The position numbers and the translations under genes are program-made. DNA of 64,000 nt. Source: Agromyces aurantiacus (GTDB lineage Bacteria; Actinomycetota; Actinomycetes; Actinomycetales; Microbacteriaceae). The notes under the pieces were generated by a model. It did not search any database, was not told where the DNA came from, and was given only the letters and a program-made list of their open reading frames with translations. The stretch spans positions 310,001 through 374,000 of the forward strand of contig NZ_JAFBBW010000001.1 in the NCBI RefSeq assembly GCF_016907355.1, written 5' to 3'. This document shows, one piece after another, positions 1 to 7,911 of this stretch (its first letter is position 1; each line of letters opens with the position of its first letter).

Positions 1-341
1 CGACCGGGCCAGCGGAGGAGTCCGAGCCGGCGGTACCGGCCCTGCATGACCACCTGCGCGAGGCTGATCGGGAACTCGGGGTCGAGTTCGGCCGACTGCG
101 GGAGGAACCCGATCATGCCGTTCGCGGCATCCGCTCGCCCTGAGATGAGCATCTCCCCCTCGACGAGTGGCACCAGGCCGAGGATGCCGCGCAGCAGCGT
201 CGACTTGCCCGCGCCGTTCGGCCCGATGACTGCGAGCGCCTCCCCCGGAGCGACGGTCACGTTCAATCCCGAGACGCCCGCGCCTCCGGCGTAGCGGAAC
301 GCGGCGTCGCGAAGGCGCAGGACGGGGCTCGCGTCGCTCAT
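1..341 (-). CDS. Metal ABC transporter ATP-binding protein (ZnuC/MntB type), 3' end cut by window
   Basis: The N-terminal ~113 residues of an ABC ATPase are present; the rest runs off the left edge. A Walker A motif GPNGAGKST is visible near residue 40, followed by the Q-loop region (FLPQ). The gene starts 4 nt after the stop of the zinc/manganese-type binding protein, so the two form one operon. By family knowledge the missing part should carry the signature and Walker B motifs, and a permease gene should follow outside the window. It would energise high-affinity uptake of zinc or manganese; the metal cannot be told from this fragment, although the upstream Zur-like box favours zinc. Confidence 0.85.
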   Translation of the reverse strand, partial: MSDASPVLRLRDAAFRYAGGAGVSGLNVTVAPGEALAVIGPNGAGKSTLLRGILGLVPLVEGEMLISGRADAANGMIGFLPQSAELDPEFPISLAQVVMQGRYRRLGLLRWPG

Positions 342-345
342 GCCG

Positions 346-1371
346 TCATCCTCGCAGGGCCTCGGGCAGCGCGGAAGGCTCGACGCCCCAGGACTCGAGG
401 ATCAGGCGCGCGTTGTGGACCTGGCTGCCGAGGTACGTCTCGCCGTCCGTGCCGGGCTGTCCGAGCGAGTCGCCGTAGAGGGCGTCGTCGCCGGAGTACA
501 CCGCGACCCCCGCCTCCTCGGCGATGGTCTCGGCGGCCTTGGGCGAGATCGACGCCTCGGAGAACACGGCCTTCACGCCGGTGGCCTGGATGCGCGCCAC
601 GAGCGCGTCGATCTCGGCGGCGCTCGGCTCGGCGTTGTCGTCGAAGCTCGGGATGACGCTGCCGACGAAGGTCACGTCGTAGGCGTCGAGGAAGTACGTG
701 AACGCGTCGTGGTTCGTCACGAGCAGGCGCTGCCCGACGGGCACGGTGTCGACGTTCTCGGTGATCCAGGCGTCGAGCGCCTGCAACTTCGCGGAGTAGT
801 CGGCCTCGCTCGCGCGCAGGGCGTCGTCGTCGATGCCGTCGACCTCGGCGAGGCCGTCGGCGATGTTGGCCACCATGTGCTCGGCCAACGCCGGATCGGT
901 CCAGATGTGCGGGTTGCCGGCACCGTGATCGTGGTCTTCCGAGTGCTCGTCCCCCTCGGCGTGGTCGGGCTCCCCTGCGGTGTGCTCCTCCTCCGTCGCG
1001 GCCAGCTCGATGCCGGTGCTCGCGTCGATCAGCACGCCGTCGAAGCCCGACGCGGCGATCGCATCGTCGAGCCAGCTCTCGAGGCCGCCGCCGTTGACGA
1101 CCAGGGCATCGGCTGAGCCCAGCGCGAGCAGCTGCGCTGCCGAGGGGTCGAACGAGTGCGCGCTCTGGCCCGGCTGGAGCAGCCCCGTGACCTCGGCCTG
1201 CTCCCCCGCCAGCTGCGTGGCGAAGTCGGTCACCTGGGTCGTGGTGGCCACGATGGCGGGCTCGTCGTCGCCGCCGGTACCGGGGCTCGCGCACCCCGCG
1301 AGCGCGACGATGGACCCCGCGGCGAGGACGGGGACGAGCAGGCGGGCGCGACGAGCCGGATCGGTGGGCAT
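346..1371 (-). CDS. znuA: Zinc/manganese ABC transporter substrate-binding lipoprotein (ZnuA family)
   Basis: This 341-residue protein captures extracytoplasmic metal for the ABC importer that follows. The N-terminus has a basic stretch, a hydrophobic core and a lipobox LAGC with the lipidated cysteine at residue 27, so it is membrane-anchored on the outer face. Candidate metal ligands include His72 in AHSFDP and the His in NPHIW (about residue 155). Between them lies a His/Asp/Glu-rich loop (about residues 129-152), a hallmark of zinc-specific members of the cluster A-I binding proteins. The ATG is preceded by TAGCGT plus six bases, suggesting a leaderless transcript, and by a Zur-like palindrome. 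Zinc is favoured over manganese because of the loop and the operator. Confidence 0.85.
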   Translation of the reverse strand: MPTDPARRARLLVPVLAAGSIVALAGCASPGTGGDDEPAIVATTTQVTDFATQLAGEQAEVTGLLQPGQSAHSFDPSAAQLLALGSADALVVNGGGLESWLDDAIAASGFDGVLIDASTGIELAATEEEHTAGEPDHAEGDEHSEDHDHGAGNPHIWTDPALAEHMVANIADGLAEVDGIDDDALRASEADYSAKLQALDAWITENVDTVPVGQRLLVTNHDAFTYFLDAYDVTFVGSVIPSFDDNAEPSAAEIDALVARIQATGVKAVFSEASISPKAAETIAEEAGVAVYSGDDALYGDSLGQPGTDGETYLGSQVHNARLILESWGVEPSALPEALRG

Positions 1372-1377
1372 GCGAAC

Positions 1378-1383
1378 ACGCTA
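1378..1383 (-). promoter_or_regulatory. -10 box (TAGCGT) of znuA, leaderless configuration
   Basis: On the minus strand TAGCGT is followed by six bases and then the ATG of znuA. This spacing would put the transcription start on the start codon. No Shine-Dalgarno sequence is visible upstream of the ATG, which fits a leaderless message. Confidence 0.45.
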
Positions 1384-1389
1384 CGCTTA

Positions 1390-1406
1390 TTGATAATGGT
1401 TGTCAA
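1390..1406. promoter_or_regulatory. Zur-like operator upstream of znuA
   Basis: TTGATAATGGTTGTCAA is an imperfect palindrome with perfect TTGA/TCAA ends, matching the general TGAnAATnnTTnTCA form of Zur/Fur-family boxes. It ends just upstream of the predicted -10 box of znuA. Repression of the importer under zinc sufficiency is inferred; the zur gene is not in the window. Confidence 0.6.
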
Positions 1407-1499
1407 CATCGTTTGGTTCGTTGCGCGCGGGTGAACGGATGTCGCGCGGTGACGGAACTCTGTGGACAGCGGTCGCGTGCGACGGTGGTCCATGCGAGC

Positions 1500-2003
1500 A
1501 TGTCAGCCGTGGAAATCACCACGGCTCCGATCGCCCTGCACCCGTTCACCGTCGCCGACGCCGAGCGACTCCTCGCCGGCGACGTCGATCCCCTCGACGG
1601 ATGGGAGGGCGGCTACTCGTTCACCGACGAGCCCGAACTGCTGGCCGAGTACCTCCGGTCCGTGCGCCGGGACGGCGATCCCGCGCCCTACGGCCCGTAC
1701 CTCGTGCGGCGGGTCGGCGGCGCGGGGGAGGGCGCGGCGATCGGAGGCGTGAACCTCTTCGGTCCGCCCGACGAGCGGGGCGCCGTCGAGTTCGGCTTCG
1801 GCCTGGTCCCCGCCGCGCGAGGCCAGGGCCTCTCGCGGCACGTGGTCGCCGAGACGATCGAGCTCCTGCGTTCCGCCGGCGCCGCGATCGCGCGGGCCGA
1901 CTGCGAGATCGCGAACCTCCCGGCCCGCCGCGTGCTCGAGCAGGCGGGCCTGGTCGAGGTCGGCCGCACGAGCGACCTCGTCACGCTCGAGATCCGGCTC
2001 TGA
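1500..2003 (+). CDS. GNAT family N-acetyltransferase
   Basis: A 167-residue acetyltransferase of the GNAT fold. The acetyl-CoA binding motif A is seen as GLVPAARGQGLSRHV (Q/R-x-x-G-x-G/A type), preceded by the beta strand VEFGFGL and followed by the helix VAETIELLR; the C-terminal NLPARRVLEQAGL matches the RimJ/RimL-like group that acts on protein N-termini or small amines. The ATG at 1500 is chosen because homology begins just after it; an upstream in-frame GTG would add a poorly conserved leader. It converges with the E2 gene. The substrate cannot be deduced. Confidence 0.8.
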   Translation: MSAVEITTAPIALHPFTVADAERLLAGDVDPLDGWEGGYSFTDEPELLAEYLRSVRRDGDPAPYGPYLVRRVGGAGEGAAIGGVNLFGPPDERGAVEFGFGLVPAARGQGLSRHVVAETIELLRSAGAAIARADCEIANLPARRVLEQAGLVEVGRTSDLVTLEIRL

Positions 2004-2012
2004 CCGCGGCGG

Positions 2013-3407
2013 CTACTCGAGCAGCAGCGCCGGCTCCTCGATGATCGAGGCGACGTCGGCGAGGAACCGGCTCGCCACGTCGCCGTCGACGACGCGGTGG
2101 TCGAACGAGCCGCCGATCGTCGTCACGTAGCGCGGCCGCACCTCGCCGTCGACCACCCACGGCTTCTGCTTGATCGTGCCCAGCGCGACGATCGCGACCT
2201 CGCCGGTGTTGAGGATCGGCGTTCCGGTGTCCATCCCGAACACGCCGATGTTGGTGATCGTGATGGTGCCGCCCTGCATCTCGGCGGGCTGCGTCTTGCC
2301 CTCGCGAGCGGTCAACGTGAGCTGCTCGAGCGCGGTGGCGAGCTCGACCATCGACATGGCCTGCGCCTCCTTCACGTTCGGCACGATCAGCCCGCGCGGG
2401 GTCGCGGCGGCGACGCCGAGGTTCACGTAGTGCTTGACGATGATCTCCTCGTCGGTCCACTGCGCGTTCACGGTGGGATTGCGACGCGCCGCCCAGATCA
2501 TCGCCTTCGCCATGATCAACAGGGGCGAGACCCTGATGCCCGCGAAGTCGGGCGAGGCCTTGAGCCGCTTCACGAACTCCATCGTGCGGGTCGCGTCGAC
2601 GTCGACGAACACCGATACATGCGGCGCGGAGTATGCGCTCTGCACCATCGTCTGCGCGATGGCCTTCCGCACGCCCTTGACGGCGATCCGCGTCTCGCGA
2701 TCGGCTGGGAGCTCGGGCGTCTGGATATTGCGGAACACGCTCGCCTGGCTCGCCTCGCGGATCACGTCGTCGCGCGTGACCTCGCCGATCGGGCCGGTCG
2801 GCGTGACGCGCGACAGGTCGACGCCGAGGTCCTTCGCGAGCTTGCGGATCGGCGGCTTCGCGATCACCGGGATGCCGTCCTCCGCCGCTCGGGCCGGCTC
2901 GGGCTGCGCGGCGCCGGCTGCGGGCGCGGCGACCGGCCCGCCCGGCGTCGTCGATACGGAGTCGGCTGGCGACGGCGGCACGAGGTGCTCGTGCGCGCCC
3001 CCGGGCGACGGATGGCGTCGGCGGCGGCTGCGGGCCGGACCCGAACTGCCGTGGCCGACGAGGACGGCGCCGCCCTCCGACTCGGCCGGGGCCGGGCTCG
3101 CGGGCGCCGCGGCGGCCACCGGGGGAGCCGTGATCGGCTGATCGCCGGAAGACATGCCAGAAGCGGCATCCGTTCGGATCACGAGGATGGGCGTGCCCAC
3201 GTCGACGGTCCGACCCTCCTCCACGAGCAGCTCGGCGACCGTGCCCTCGAACGCGCTCGGCAGTTCGACGAGCGACTTCGCCGTCTCGATCTCCACGAAC
3301 ACCTGGTCGAGCGAGATGCGGTCGCCGGGCGCGACGCGCCACTGCACGATCTCGGCCTCGGTGAGGCCCTCGCCCACGTCGGGCAGCGGGAACCGGATCT
3401 CGCTCAT
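2013..3407 (-). CDS. 2-oxoacid dehydrogenase E2 component (dihydrolipoamide acyltransferase)
   Basis: A 464-residue acyltransferase forming the core of a pyruvate or branched-chain 2-oxoacid dehydrogenase complex. Domains in order: an N-terminal lipoyl domain with the lipoylated lysine at residue 44 (ETAKS); a long Ala/Pro-rich linker with an unusual basic run ([10 protein letters not shown]); a peripheral subunit-binding domain around residues 175-215 ([15 protein letters not shown]); and a catalytic domain ending with the active-site motif [15 protein letters not shown] precedes the ATG. It is the last gene of a run with E1alpha and E1beta; no E3 is present, so dihydrolipoamide dehydrogenase must be supplied from elsewhere. 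The two-subunit E1 and single lipoyl domain fit a branched-chain type (BkdC) best, but pyruvate cannot be excluded. Confidence 0.88.
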   Translation of the reverse strand: MSEIRFPLPDVGEGLTEAEIVQWRVAPGDRISLDQVFVEIETAKSLVELPSAFEGTVAELLVEEGRTVDVGTPILVIRTDAASGMSSGDQPITAPPVAAAAPASPAPAESEGGAVLVGHGSSGPARSRRRRHPSPGGAHEHLVPPSPADSVSTTPGGPVAAPAAGAAQPEPARAAEDGIPVIAKPPIRKLAKDLGVDLSRVTPTGPIGEVTRDDVIREASQASVFRNIQTPELPADRETRIAVKGVRKAIAQTMVQSAYSAPHVSVFVDVDATRTMEFVKRLKASPDFAGIRVSPLLIMAKAMIWAARRNPTVNAQWTDEEIIVKHYVNLGVAAATPRGLIVPNVKEAQAMSMVELATALEQLTLTAREGKTQPAEMQGGTITITNIGVFGMDTGTPILNTGEVAIVALGTIKQKPWVVDGEVRPRYVTTIGGSFDHRVVDGDVASRFLADVASIIEEPALLLE

Positions 3408-3433
3408 CGTGCTCCTCAGGTCGTTCGTCGGGG

Positions 3434-4477
3434 TCAGAAGGCCAGTGCGCGGTCGACCGCCTCGAGCACGCGATCCGCGCTCGGGAGGTACTCGGTCTCG
3501 AGCGCGGCAGGCGGGAACGGGGTGTCGAAGGCCGAGACCCGCAGGACCGGCGCCTCGAGCGAGTAGAACGCGCGCTCGGCGACGGTCGCGGCGATCTCGG
3601 AACCGACGCTCACGGAGCCGTACGCCTCCTGGGCCACGACGAGTCGGCCCGTGCGCTGGACCGAGTCGACGATGGGGCCGTAGTCGATGGGGGAGAGCGA
3701 CCGGAGGTCGACCACCTCGAGGCTGCGGCCCTCCTCGGCGGCGATGTCGGCCGCCTGCAGGAGCGTGGCGACCATCGCGCCGTGACCGACGAGCGTGAGG
3801 TCGTCGCCACGGCGCACGATCCGGCTGGAGTGGAGGGGGAGCCCGGAGTGGTCGTGGTCGACCGGCCCCTTCGGCCAGTACCGGCTCTTCGGCTCGAAGA
3901 AGAGCACGGGGTCGTTCGAGGCGATGGCCTCCTGGATCATCCAGTACGCGTCGTGCGGGCTCGACGGGCTGACGACGCGCAGTCCCGGCGTGTGCGCGAA
4001 GTAGGCCTCGGGGCTCTCCTGGTGGTGCTCGATCGAGCCGATGTGGCCCCCGTACGGCACCCGGATGACGACGGGCATCGGCACGCTCCCGTCGTGGCGC
4101 AGGGTGAGCCGGGCCAGCTGCGTGGTGATCTGGTCGAAGGCGGGGAAGATGAACCCGTCGAACTGGATCTCGACGACCGGGCGGTAGCCGCGCATCGCGA
4201 GCCCGATCGCCGTGCCCACGATGCCGGACTCGGCGAGGGGCGTGTCGAGCACCCGCCGGTCGCCGAACTCGGCGAGCAGTCCCTCGGTCACGCGGAACAC
4301 GCCGCCGAGCGCACCGATGTCCTCGCCCATGAGCAGGACCTTGGGATCGTTGCGCATCGCCTCGCGCAGGCCCGCCGTGATGGCCTTCGCCATCGAGAGC
4401 GTGTGCACGCCGCGGAGCTCGCCCGACGCCGTCTCGGCGGGCGAGCCCGGAAGGGTCTCTGCCGTCTCGACCGTCAT
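3434..4477 (-). CDS. 2-oxoacid dehydrogenase E1 component, beta subunit
   Basis: A 347-residue transketolase-like subunit that completes the thiamine-diphosphate active site with E1alpha. The pyrimidine-binding fold is recognised from [20 protein letters not shown] near the N-terminus, and the C-terminal transketolase domain from [20 protein letters not shown]. The ATG overlaps the stop of E1alpha by four bases (ATGA), so the two subunits are translationally coupled and can be made in equal amounts. The length is typical of BkdB/PdhB-type beta subunits. Confidence 0.88.
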   Translation of the reverse strand: MTVETAETLPGSPAETASGELRGVHTLSMAKAITAGLREAMRNDPKVLLMGEDIGALGGVFRVTEGLLAEFGDRRVLDTPLAESGIVGTAIGLAMRGYRPVVEIQFDGFIFPAFDQITTQLARLTLRHDGSVPMPVVIRVPYGGHIGSIEHHQESPEAYFAHTPGLRVVSPSSPHDAYWMIQEAIASNDPVLFFEPKSRYWPKGPVDHDHSGLPLHSSRIVRRGDDLTLVGHGAMVATLLQAADIAAEEGRSLEVVDLRSLSPIDYGPIVDSVQRTGRLVVAQEAYGSVSVGSEIAATVAERAFYSLEAPVLRVSAFDTPFPPAALETEYLPSADRVLEAVDRALAF

Positions 4478-5607
4478 GCCTGGTCTCCTTCGAACGAGTT
4501 CTCGTACTCCTCGAGCCACGCCGCCTGGGCCTCGACGAGCGGGTGGGGCTCGCTGTACACGTGCGCAAAGATGTCCGAGCGTGGGGGAGCGGTGATCTCG
4601 AGGGTTCGACTGCGCACGTCGGCCGCGACATCCGCCGCCTCCTCGTCGACCTCGTCGAAGAACGCGGATGCCGCGCCCCGGCGCTCGAGCCAGGTGCGGT
4701 AGCGCGTGATCGGGTCGCGAGCGGTCCAGAACGCGACCTCGTCGTCGGTGCGGTACTTGGTGGGATCGTCGGCCGTCGTGTGCGCGCCCATCCGGTAGGT
4801 GACCGCCTCGATGAAGCTCGGCCCCTCGCCGGCGCGCGCCTCTTCGAGCGCCTGCCGGGTCACCGCATAGCTGACCAGCACGTCGTTGCCGTCGATGCGG
4901 AGGCCGGGCATGCCGAAGCCGCCGCCGCGCAGCGAGAGCGGGCTGCGCGACTGGCGCGAGACCGGCACGGAGATCGCCCACTGGTTGTTCTGCACGAAGA
5001 AGACCTGCGGGGTCTGGTAGCTCGACGCGAACACGAGGGCCTCGTTGGCGTCGCCCTGGGAGGTCGAGCCGTCGCCGTAGTACACGAGCACCGCGGCATC
5101 CGCCTCGGGATCGCCCGTCGCCGTGGCGCCGTCGAACTGCAGGCCCATCGCGTACCCGGTGGCATGCAGGGTCTGCGACGCGAGCACGAGCGTGTAGAGG
5201 TGGAAATTGCCGTTCTCGGCCGGGTCCCAGCCCCCGAGGGTCGCCCCCTTCAGGAGTCGCATGATGCCGACCGGGTCGAGCCCGCGGATCATGCCGACGA
5301 CGTGCTCGCGGTACGACGGGAAGATGTGGTCCTGGGGGCGCGCGGCGCGCGCCGAACCGACCTGCGCGGCCTCCTGGCCGTGGCTCGGCACCCAGAGCGC
5401 GAGCTGACCCTGCCGCTGCATGTTGGCGCCCATGACGTCGAGACGACGCGAGATCACCATGTCGCGGTAGAACTGCTCGAGGGTCGCATCGGGCAGCGCT
5501 TCGACGATGGGCAGGTAGGCCTCGGCCTCGGGGGTCGGGCGCAGGTCGCCCTCGGGCGTCAGGAGCTGGACCGTCGGAGCGGTGAAGTCGCGTGAGGGGG
5601 CTGCCAC
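4474..5607 (-). CDS. 2-oxoacid dehydrogenase E1 component, alpha subunit
   Basis: A 377-residue TPP-dependent decarboxylase subunit. The TPP motif [14 protein letters not shown] begins with GDG and is followed about 25-30 residues later by NN in [13 protein letters not shown]; the regulatory-loop equivalent [19 protein letters not shown] is also visible. The GTG at 5607 is chosen because it lies 16 nt past the stop of the upstream aminotransferase and close to where homology starts. A longer frame starts 19 codons earlier but would be encoded inside a dispersed intergenic repeat sequence. Substrate (pyruvate versus branched-chain 2-oxoacids) is unresolved. Confidence 0.86.
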   Translation of the reverse strand: MAAPSRDFTAPTVQLLTPEGDLRPTPEAEAYLPIVEALPDATLEQFYRDMVISRRLDVMGANMQRQGQLALWVPSHGQEAAQVGSARAARPQDHIFPSYREHVVGMIRGLDPVGIMRLLKGATLGGWDPAENGNFHLYTLVLASQTLHATGYAMGLQFDGATATGDPEADAAVLVYYGDGSTSQGDANEALVFASSYQTPQVFFVQNNQWAISVPVSRQSRSPLSLRGGGFGMPGLRIDGNDVLVSYAVTRQALEEARAGEGPSFIEAVTYRMGAHTTADDPTKYRTDDEVAFWTARDPITRYRTWLERRGAASAFFDEVDEEAADVAADVRSRTLEITAPPRSDIFAHVYSEPHPLVEAQAAWLEEYENSFEGDQA

Positions 5608-5623
5608 CGTTCCACGGTACCCG

Positions 5624-6733
5624 CTAGGTGGAGGGCCCTTCTTGTGAAGGTTCGACAAGCTCACCGAGAACCCTTAGGAGTACGTCCACAGACTCGGTCT
5701 CGCCGACCGAGACCCGGATGCCGTCGCCGGGGAACGCCCGGGCGACGATCCCGGCCTCGAACAGGCGCTCGGCCACCTCGACGGTGCGCTCGCCCGTGGG
5801 CAGCCAGACGAAGTTGCCCTGCGCCTCGGGGATCGGCCAGCCCTGGGCCACGAGCGCGTCGCGGAGGCCCTCACGGCGCTCGACCAGGGCGGCGACGCGC
5901 CGGAGCAGCTCAGCCTCGGCCTCGGGCTCGATCGCAGCGAGCGCGCCCGCCGTGGCCACCGCCGTGACGCCGAGGGGGATCGCGGTCGCCCGTGCCGCGT
6001 CGAGGATCCCGACCGGGCCGATCGCGTACCCGACGCGGACACCCGCGAGGCCGTACGCCTTGGAGAAGGTGCGCAGCACGACGAGGTTCGGGTAGCGGCC
6101 GAGGAGCTCGCGGCCGTCGACCGCCTCAGGGCCGCGCACGAACTCGGCGTACGCCTCGTCGAGCAGCACGAGCCGGTCGTCGGGCACGCGGCCCATGAAG
6201 CGCTCGAACTCGTCGCGTGTGACGGCGACGCCGGTCGGGTTGTTGGGGGAGCAGACGATCACGACGCGCGTGCGGTCGGTGATCGCGTCGGCCATGGCAT
6301 CGAGGTCGTGCCCGTGGTCGGCGCGGTTCGGGACCGCGACGCTGCGGGCGCCCGCGACCGTCACGAGACCGGGGTACGCCTCGAACGAACGCCACGAATA
6401 GACCACCTCGTCGCCCGGGGCGGCGGCGGCGAGCACGAACTGCGCCAGCAACGACACCGATCCCGCGCCGACCAGCACCTCGTCGGGTGTCACGCCGAAG
6501 CGCTCGGCGAGCTTCTCGCGCAGCGCGAGCGCCGTGGCATCCGGGTAGCGGTTGACCTCGGCCGCGGCCGCGGCGATCGCCCGCTCGACCGCGGGAACCG
6601 GGGGCCACGGGTTCTCGTTGCTCGAGAGCTTGAAGCCATTCGCGGGAGCGGGGCGGCCCTGCCGGTACGGGGGGAGTGCGGCGATCTCGGGGCGCAGGCG
6701 GACGCGTGCGCTCGTGGGCTCCGGTGCGGTCAC
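5624..6733 (-). CDS. pat: Histidinol-phosphate/aromatic aminotransferase (Pat-like)
   Basis: A 369-residue class II-type PLP aminotransferase. Seen are LSSNENPW near the N-terminus, SPNNPTG in the middle and the PLP lysine in [11 protein letters not shown]. The segment [10 protein letters not shown] is typical of the aromatic aminotransferase Pat of actinobacteria and differs from classical HisC, so aromatic 2-oxoacid/amino acid interconversion is the more likely role. It is upstream of, and nearly contiguous with, the 2-oxoacid dehydrogenase genes, so it could feed transaminated 2-oxoacids to that complex (inference). The last ~15 codons (GELVEPSQ...) are supplied by a dispersed short repeat that has fused to the end of the gene. 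GTG start without an obvious Shine-Dalgarno. Confidence 0.8.
   Translation of the reverse strand: MTAPEPTSARVRLRPEIAALPPYRQGRPAPANGFKLSSNENPWPPVPAVERAIAAAAAEVNRYPDATALALREKLAERFGVTPDEVLVGAGSVSLLAQFVLAAAAPGDEVVYSWRSFEAYPGLVTVAGARSVAVPNRADHGHDLDAMADAITDRTRVVIVCSPNNPTGVAVTRDEFERFMGRVPDDRLVLLDEAYAEFVRGPEAVDGRELLGRYPNLVVLRTFSKAYGLAGVRVGYAIGPVGILDAARATAIPLGVTAVATAGALAAIEPEAEAELLRRVAALVERREGLRDALVAQGWPIPEAQGNFVWLPTGERTVEVAERLFEAGIVARAFPGDGIRVSVGETESVDVLLRVLGELVEPSQEGPST
5649..5672. repeat. Short dispersed repeat with GGTTC/GAACC ends, inside the 3' end of pat
   Basis: The core TTCGACAAGCTCACC flanked by GGTTC and GAACC resembles a small palindromic repeat I recall as recurring between genes in Microbacteriaceae and other actinobacteria. 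Here it encodes the C-terminal GELVEP of the aminotransferase and, if the longer start were used, the N-terminus of E1alpha. Only one copy is in the window, so the repeat status rests on recollection. Confidence 0.4.
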
Positions 6734-6785
6734 GGATTCCACCGTACCCCTTCGGTCGGCGGGCCTCCGCTGCCATAGTTGGGGC

Positions 6786-7166
6786 ATGCGCTTCCTGCTG
6801 AAGGTCATCGTCTCGGCATTCGCCCTCTGGCTCACGACGCTCATCGTCTCGGGCGTGCGCGTGGTGCCGTACGAGGACACCGATCTGGCGACCGTGCTCA
6901 CGTACCTCCTCATCGCGCTGATCTTCGGCGTCGTCAACGCGACCGTCGGCACGTTCATCCGGATCGTGGGCTTCCCGCTCTACGTGCTCACGCTCGGCCT
7001 GATCTCGTTCATCGTGAACGGCCTGCTGCTGCTCATCGTCGACTGGATCAGCGGGCTCCTCGGCTTCGGGCTCGAGGTCGACGGGTTCTGGTGGGGCGTG
7101 CTCGGCGCGCTCGTGCTCGGCATCTTCAGCTGGCTGATCGGCCTGGTGGTGCGCCCGCGCGACTGA
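6786..7166 (+). CDS. Phage holin family (4TM, superfamily IV) membrane protein
   Basis: A 126-residue integral membrane protein with four hydrophobic segments (about residues 5-22, 34-52, 55-80 and 97-120) and almost no soluble part. It belongs to the Phage_holin_4_2 type family, which is chromosomal and widespread in actinobacteria and is not evidence of a prophage. No lytic enzyme is nearby and the cellular role is unknown. CATAGT lies six bases before the ATG, another possible leaderless start. It is transcribed divergently from the aminotransferase. Confidence 0.75.
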   Translation: MRFLLKVIVSAFALWLTTLIVSGVRVVPYEDTDLATVLTYLLIALIFGVVNATVGTFIRIVGFPLYVLTLGLISFIVNGLLLLIVDWISGLLGFGLEVDGFWWGVLGALVLGIFSWLIGLVVRPRD

Positions 7167-7303
7167 GGCGCGCGGCGATCCCCGCATAGGGAGTGGCAGC
7201 GGAGGGAACATGGGGAGCCGCTCCCGATGTCGTGACGCGGCGGCGAACGGAGCATGGAGTCACTCCGGTCGATACCGGTTCCACTCCGACGAAAGACTCC
7301 ATC

Positions 7304-7585
7304 ATGAAGACCTTCCTCATCGAGCGCGACGTCCCCGGCGCGTCCGAGCTCACCCACGAACAGCTCGTCAAGATCGCACGCACGTCGAACGACGCCGCCG
7401 ACTCGCTGGGCCTGCCCTACCTCTGGATCACGACCTTCGTGGCCGGCGACAAGCTCTACTGCCTGCACGGTGCGGACAGCGCCGAGACCGTGCGCGAGCA
7501 CGCCCGCCGCGGGGGGTTCCCCGCCAACGTGGTGACCGAGGTCGTCGCGGACTTCGGTCCCCACACGGCCCGCGAGTCGCGATGA
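7304..7585 (+). CDS. DUF4242 domain protein
   Basis: A 93-residue protein with the DUF4242 hallmarks: an N-terminal FLIERDVPGASELT strand/turn, the central WITTFVAGDKLYCLHGAD, and a C-terminal EHARRGGFPANVVTEV. The fold is a ferredoxin-like dimer; some members are described as metal- (nickel-) binding, but the role is unsettled. The stop overlaps the start of the next small ORF (ATGA), and the regulator gene follows immediately, so these genes may be co-transcribed. Confidence 0.8.
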   Translation: MKTFLIERDVPGASELTHEQLVKIARTSNDAADSLGLPYLWITTFVAGDKLYCLHGADSAETVREHARRGGFPANVVTEVVADFGPHTARESR

Positions 7586-7839
7586 GCGCCGCGACCGTCT
7601 TCGCGAGCGGCGCCGCGCGCGTCGAGCACGCCGATCTCGGGATCGGCCGCCTCAGCGCCGGGATCGTCGACGTGGTGGTGCGCCTGCGAGCCCGGGTGTC
7701 CCGGCGCCGGCGAGCGCGCCCCCCGCTCGCGCCCGACCAGCAGCACCTGCTCGTGCAGAACCGGCGCATCGCCGACCGACTGCTCGACGACCGCGTCGGC
7801 CGCGCGCTGCGCGTCGGGGGCCCGCCGGCGCGATCGTGA
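7582..7839 (+). CDS. Small hypothetical protein coupled to DUF4242 gene
   Basis: An 85-residue ORF starting at an ATG that overlaps the DUF4242 stop by four bases, and ending at a stop that overlaps a GTG in frame with the regulator. It has no recognised domain; a basic stretch (RLRARVSRRRRARPP) lies in the middle and the C-terminal half is probably helical (LLVQNRRIADRLLDDRVGRAL). The stop/start overlaps at both ends argue that it is real, but with no homology support a chance frame cannot be excluded. Confidence 0.45.
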   Translation: MSAATVFASGAARVEHADLGIGRLSAGIVDVVVRLRARVSRRRRARPPLAPDQQHLLVQNRRIADRLLDDRVGRALRVGGPPARS

Positions 7840-7867
7840 CCGCGCCCGAAGCACGCCTCACCAGGCC

Positions 7868-7911
7868 CGAACAGCCCCATGACGCCTACCATGACGGCAT
7901 GGGGCTGTTCG
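7868..7911. repeat. Perfect 14-bp inverted repeat enclosing the regulator start
   Basis: CGAACAGCCCCATG at 7868-7881 is repeated exactly inverted at 7898-7911, with a 16-base spacer. The right arm contains the ATG at 7899 (start of the LuxR/AAA regulator) and the spacer contains a TACCAT -10 box. It could be an operator or, if transcribed from upstream, an mRNA hairpin masking the start codon. Confidence 0.8.
7887..7892 (+). promoter_or_regulatory. -10 box (TACCAT) of the LuxR/AAA regulator
   Basis: TACCAT is followed by six bases and the ATG at 7899, the arrangement expected for a leaderless message. It sits in the loop of the inverted repeat, so a dimeric regulator bound to the arms would straddle the promoter. 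Confidence 0.4.

Noticed and set aside
6786..7166. Prophage remnant suggested by the holin-like protein
   Set aside because: This holin-type family is chromosomal in actinobacteria and no other phage gene lies nearby.
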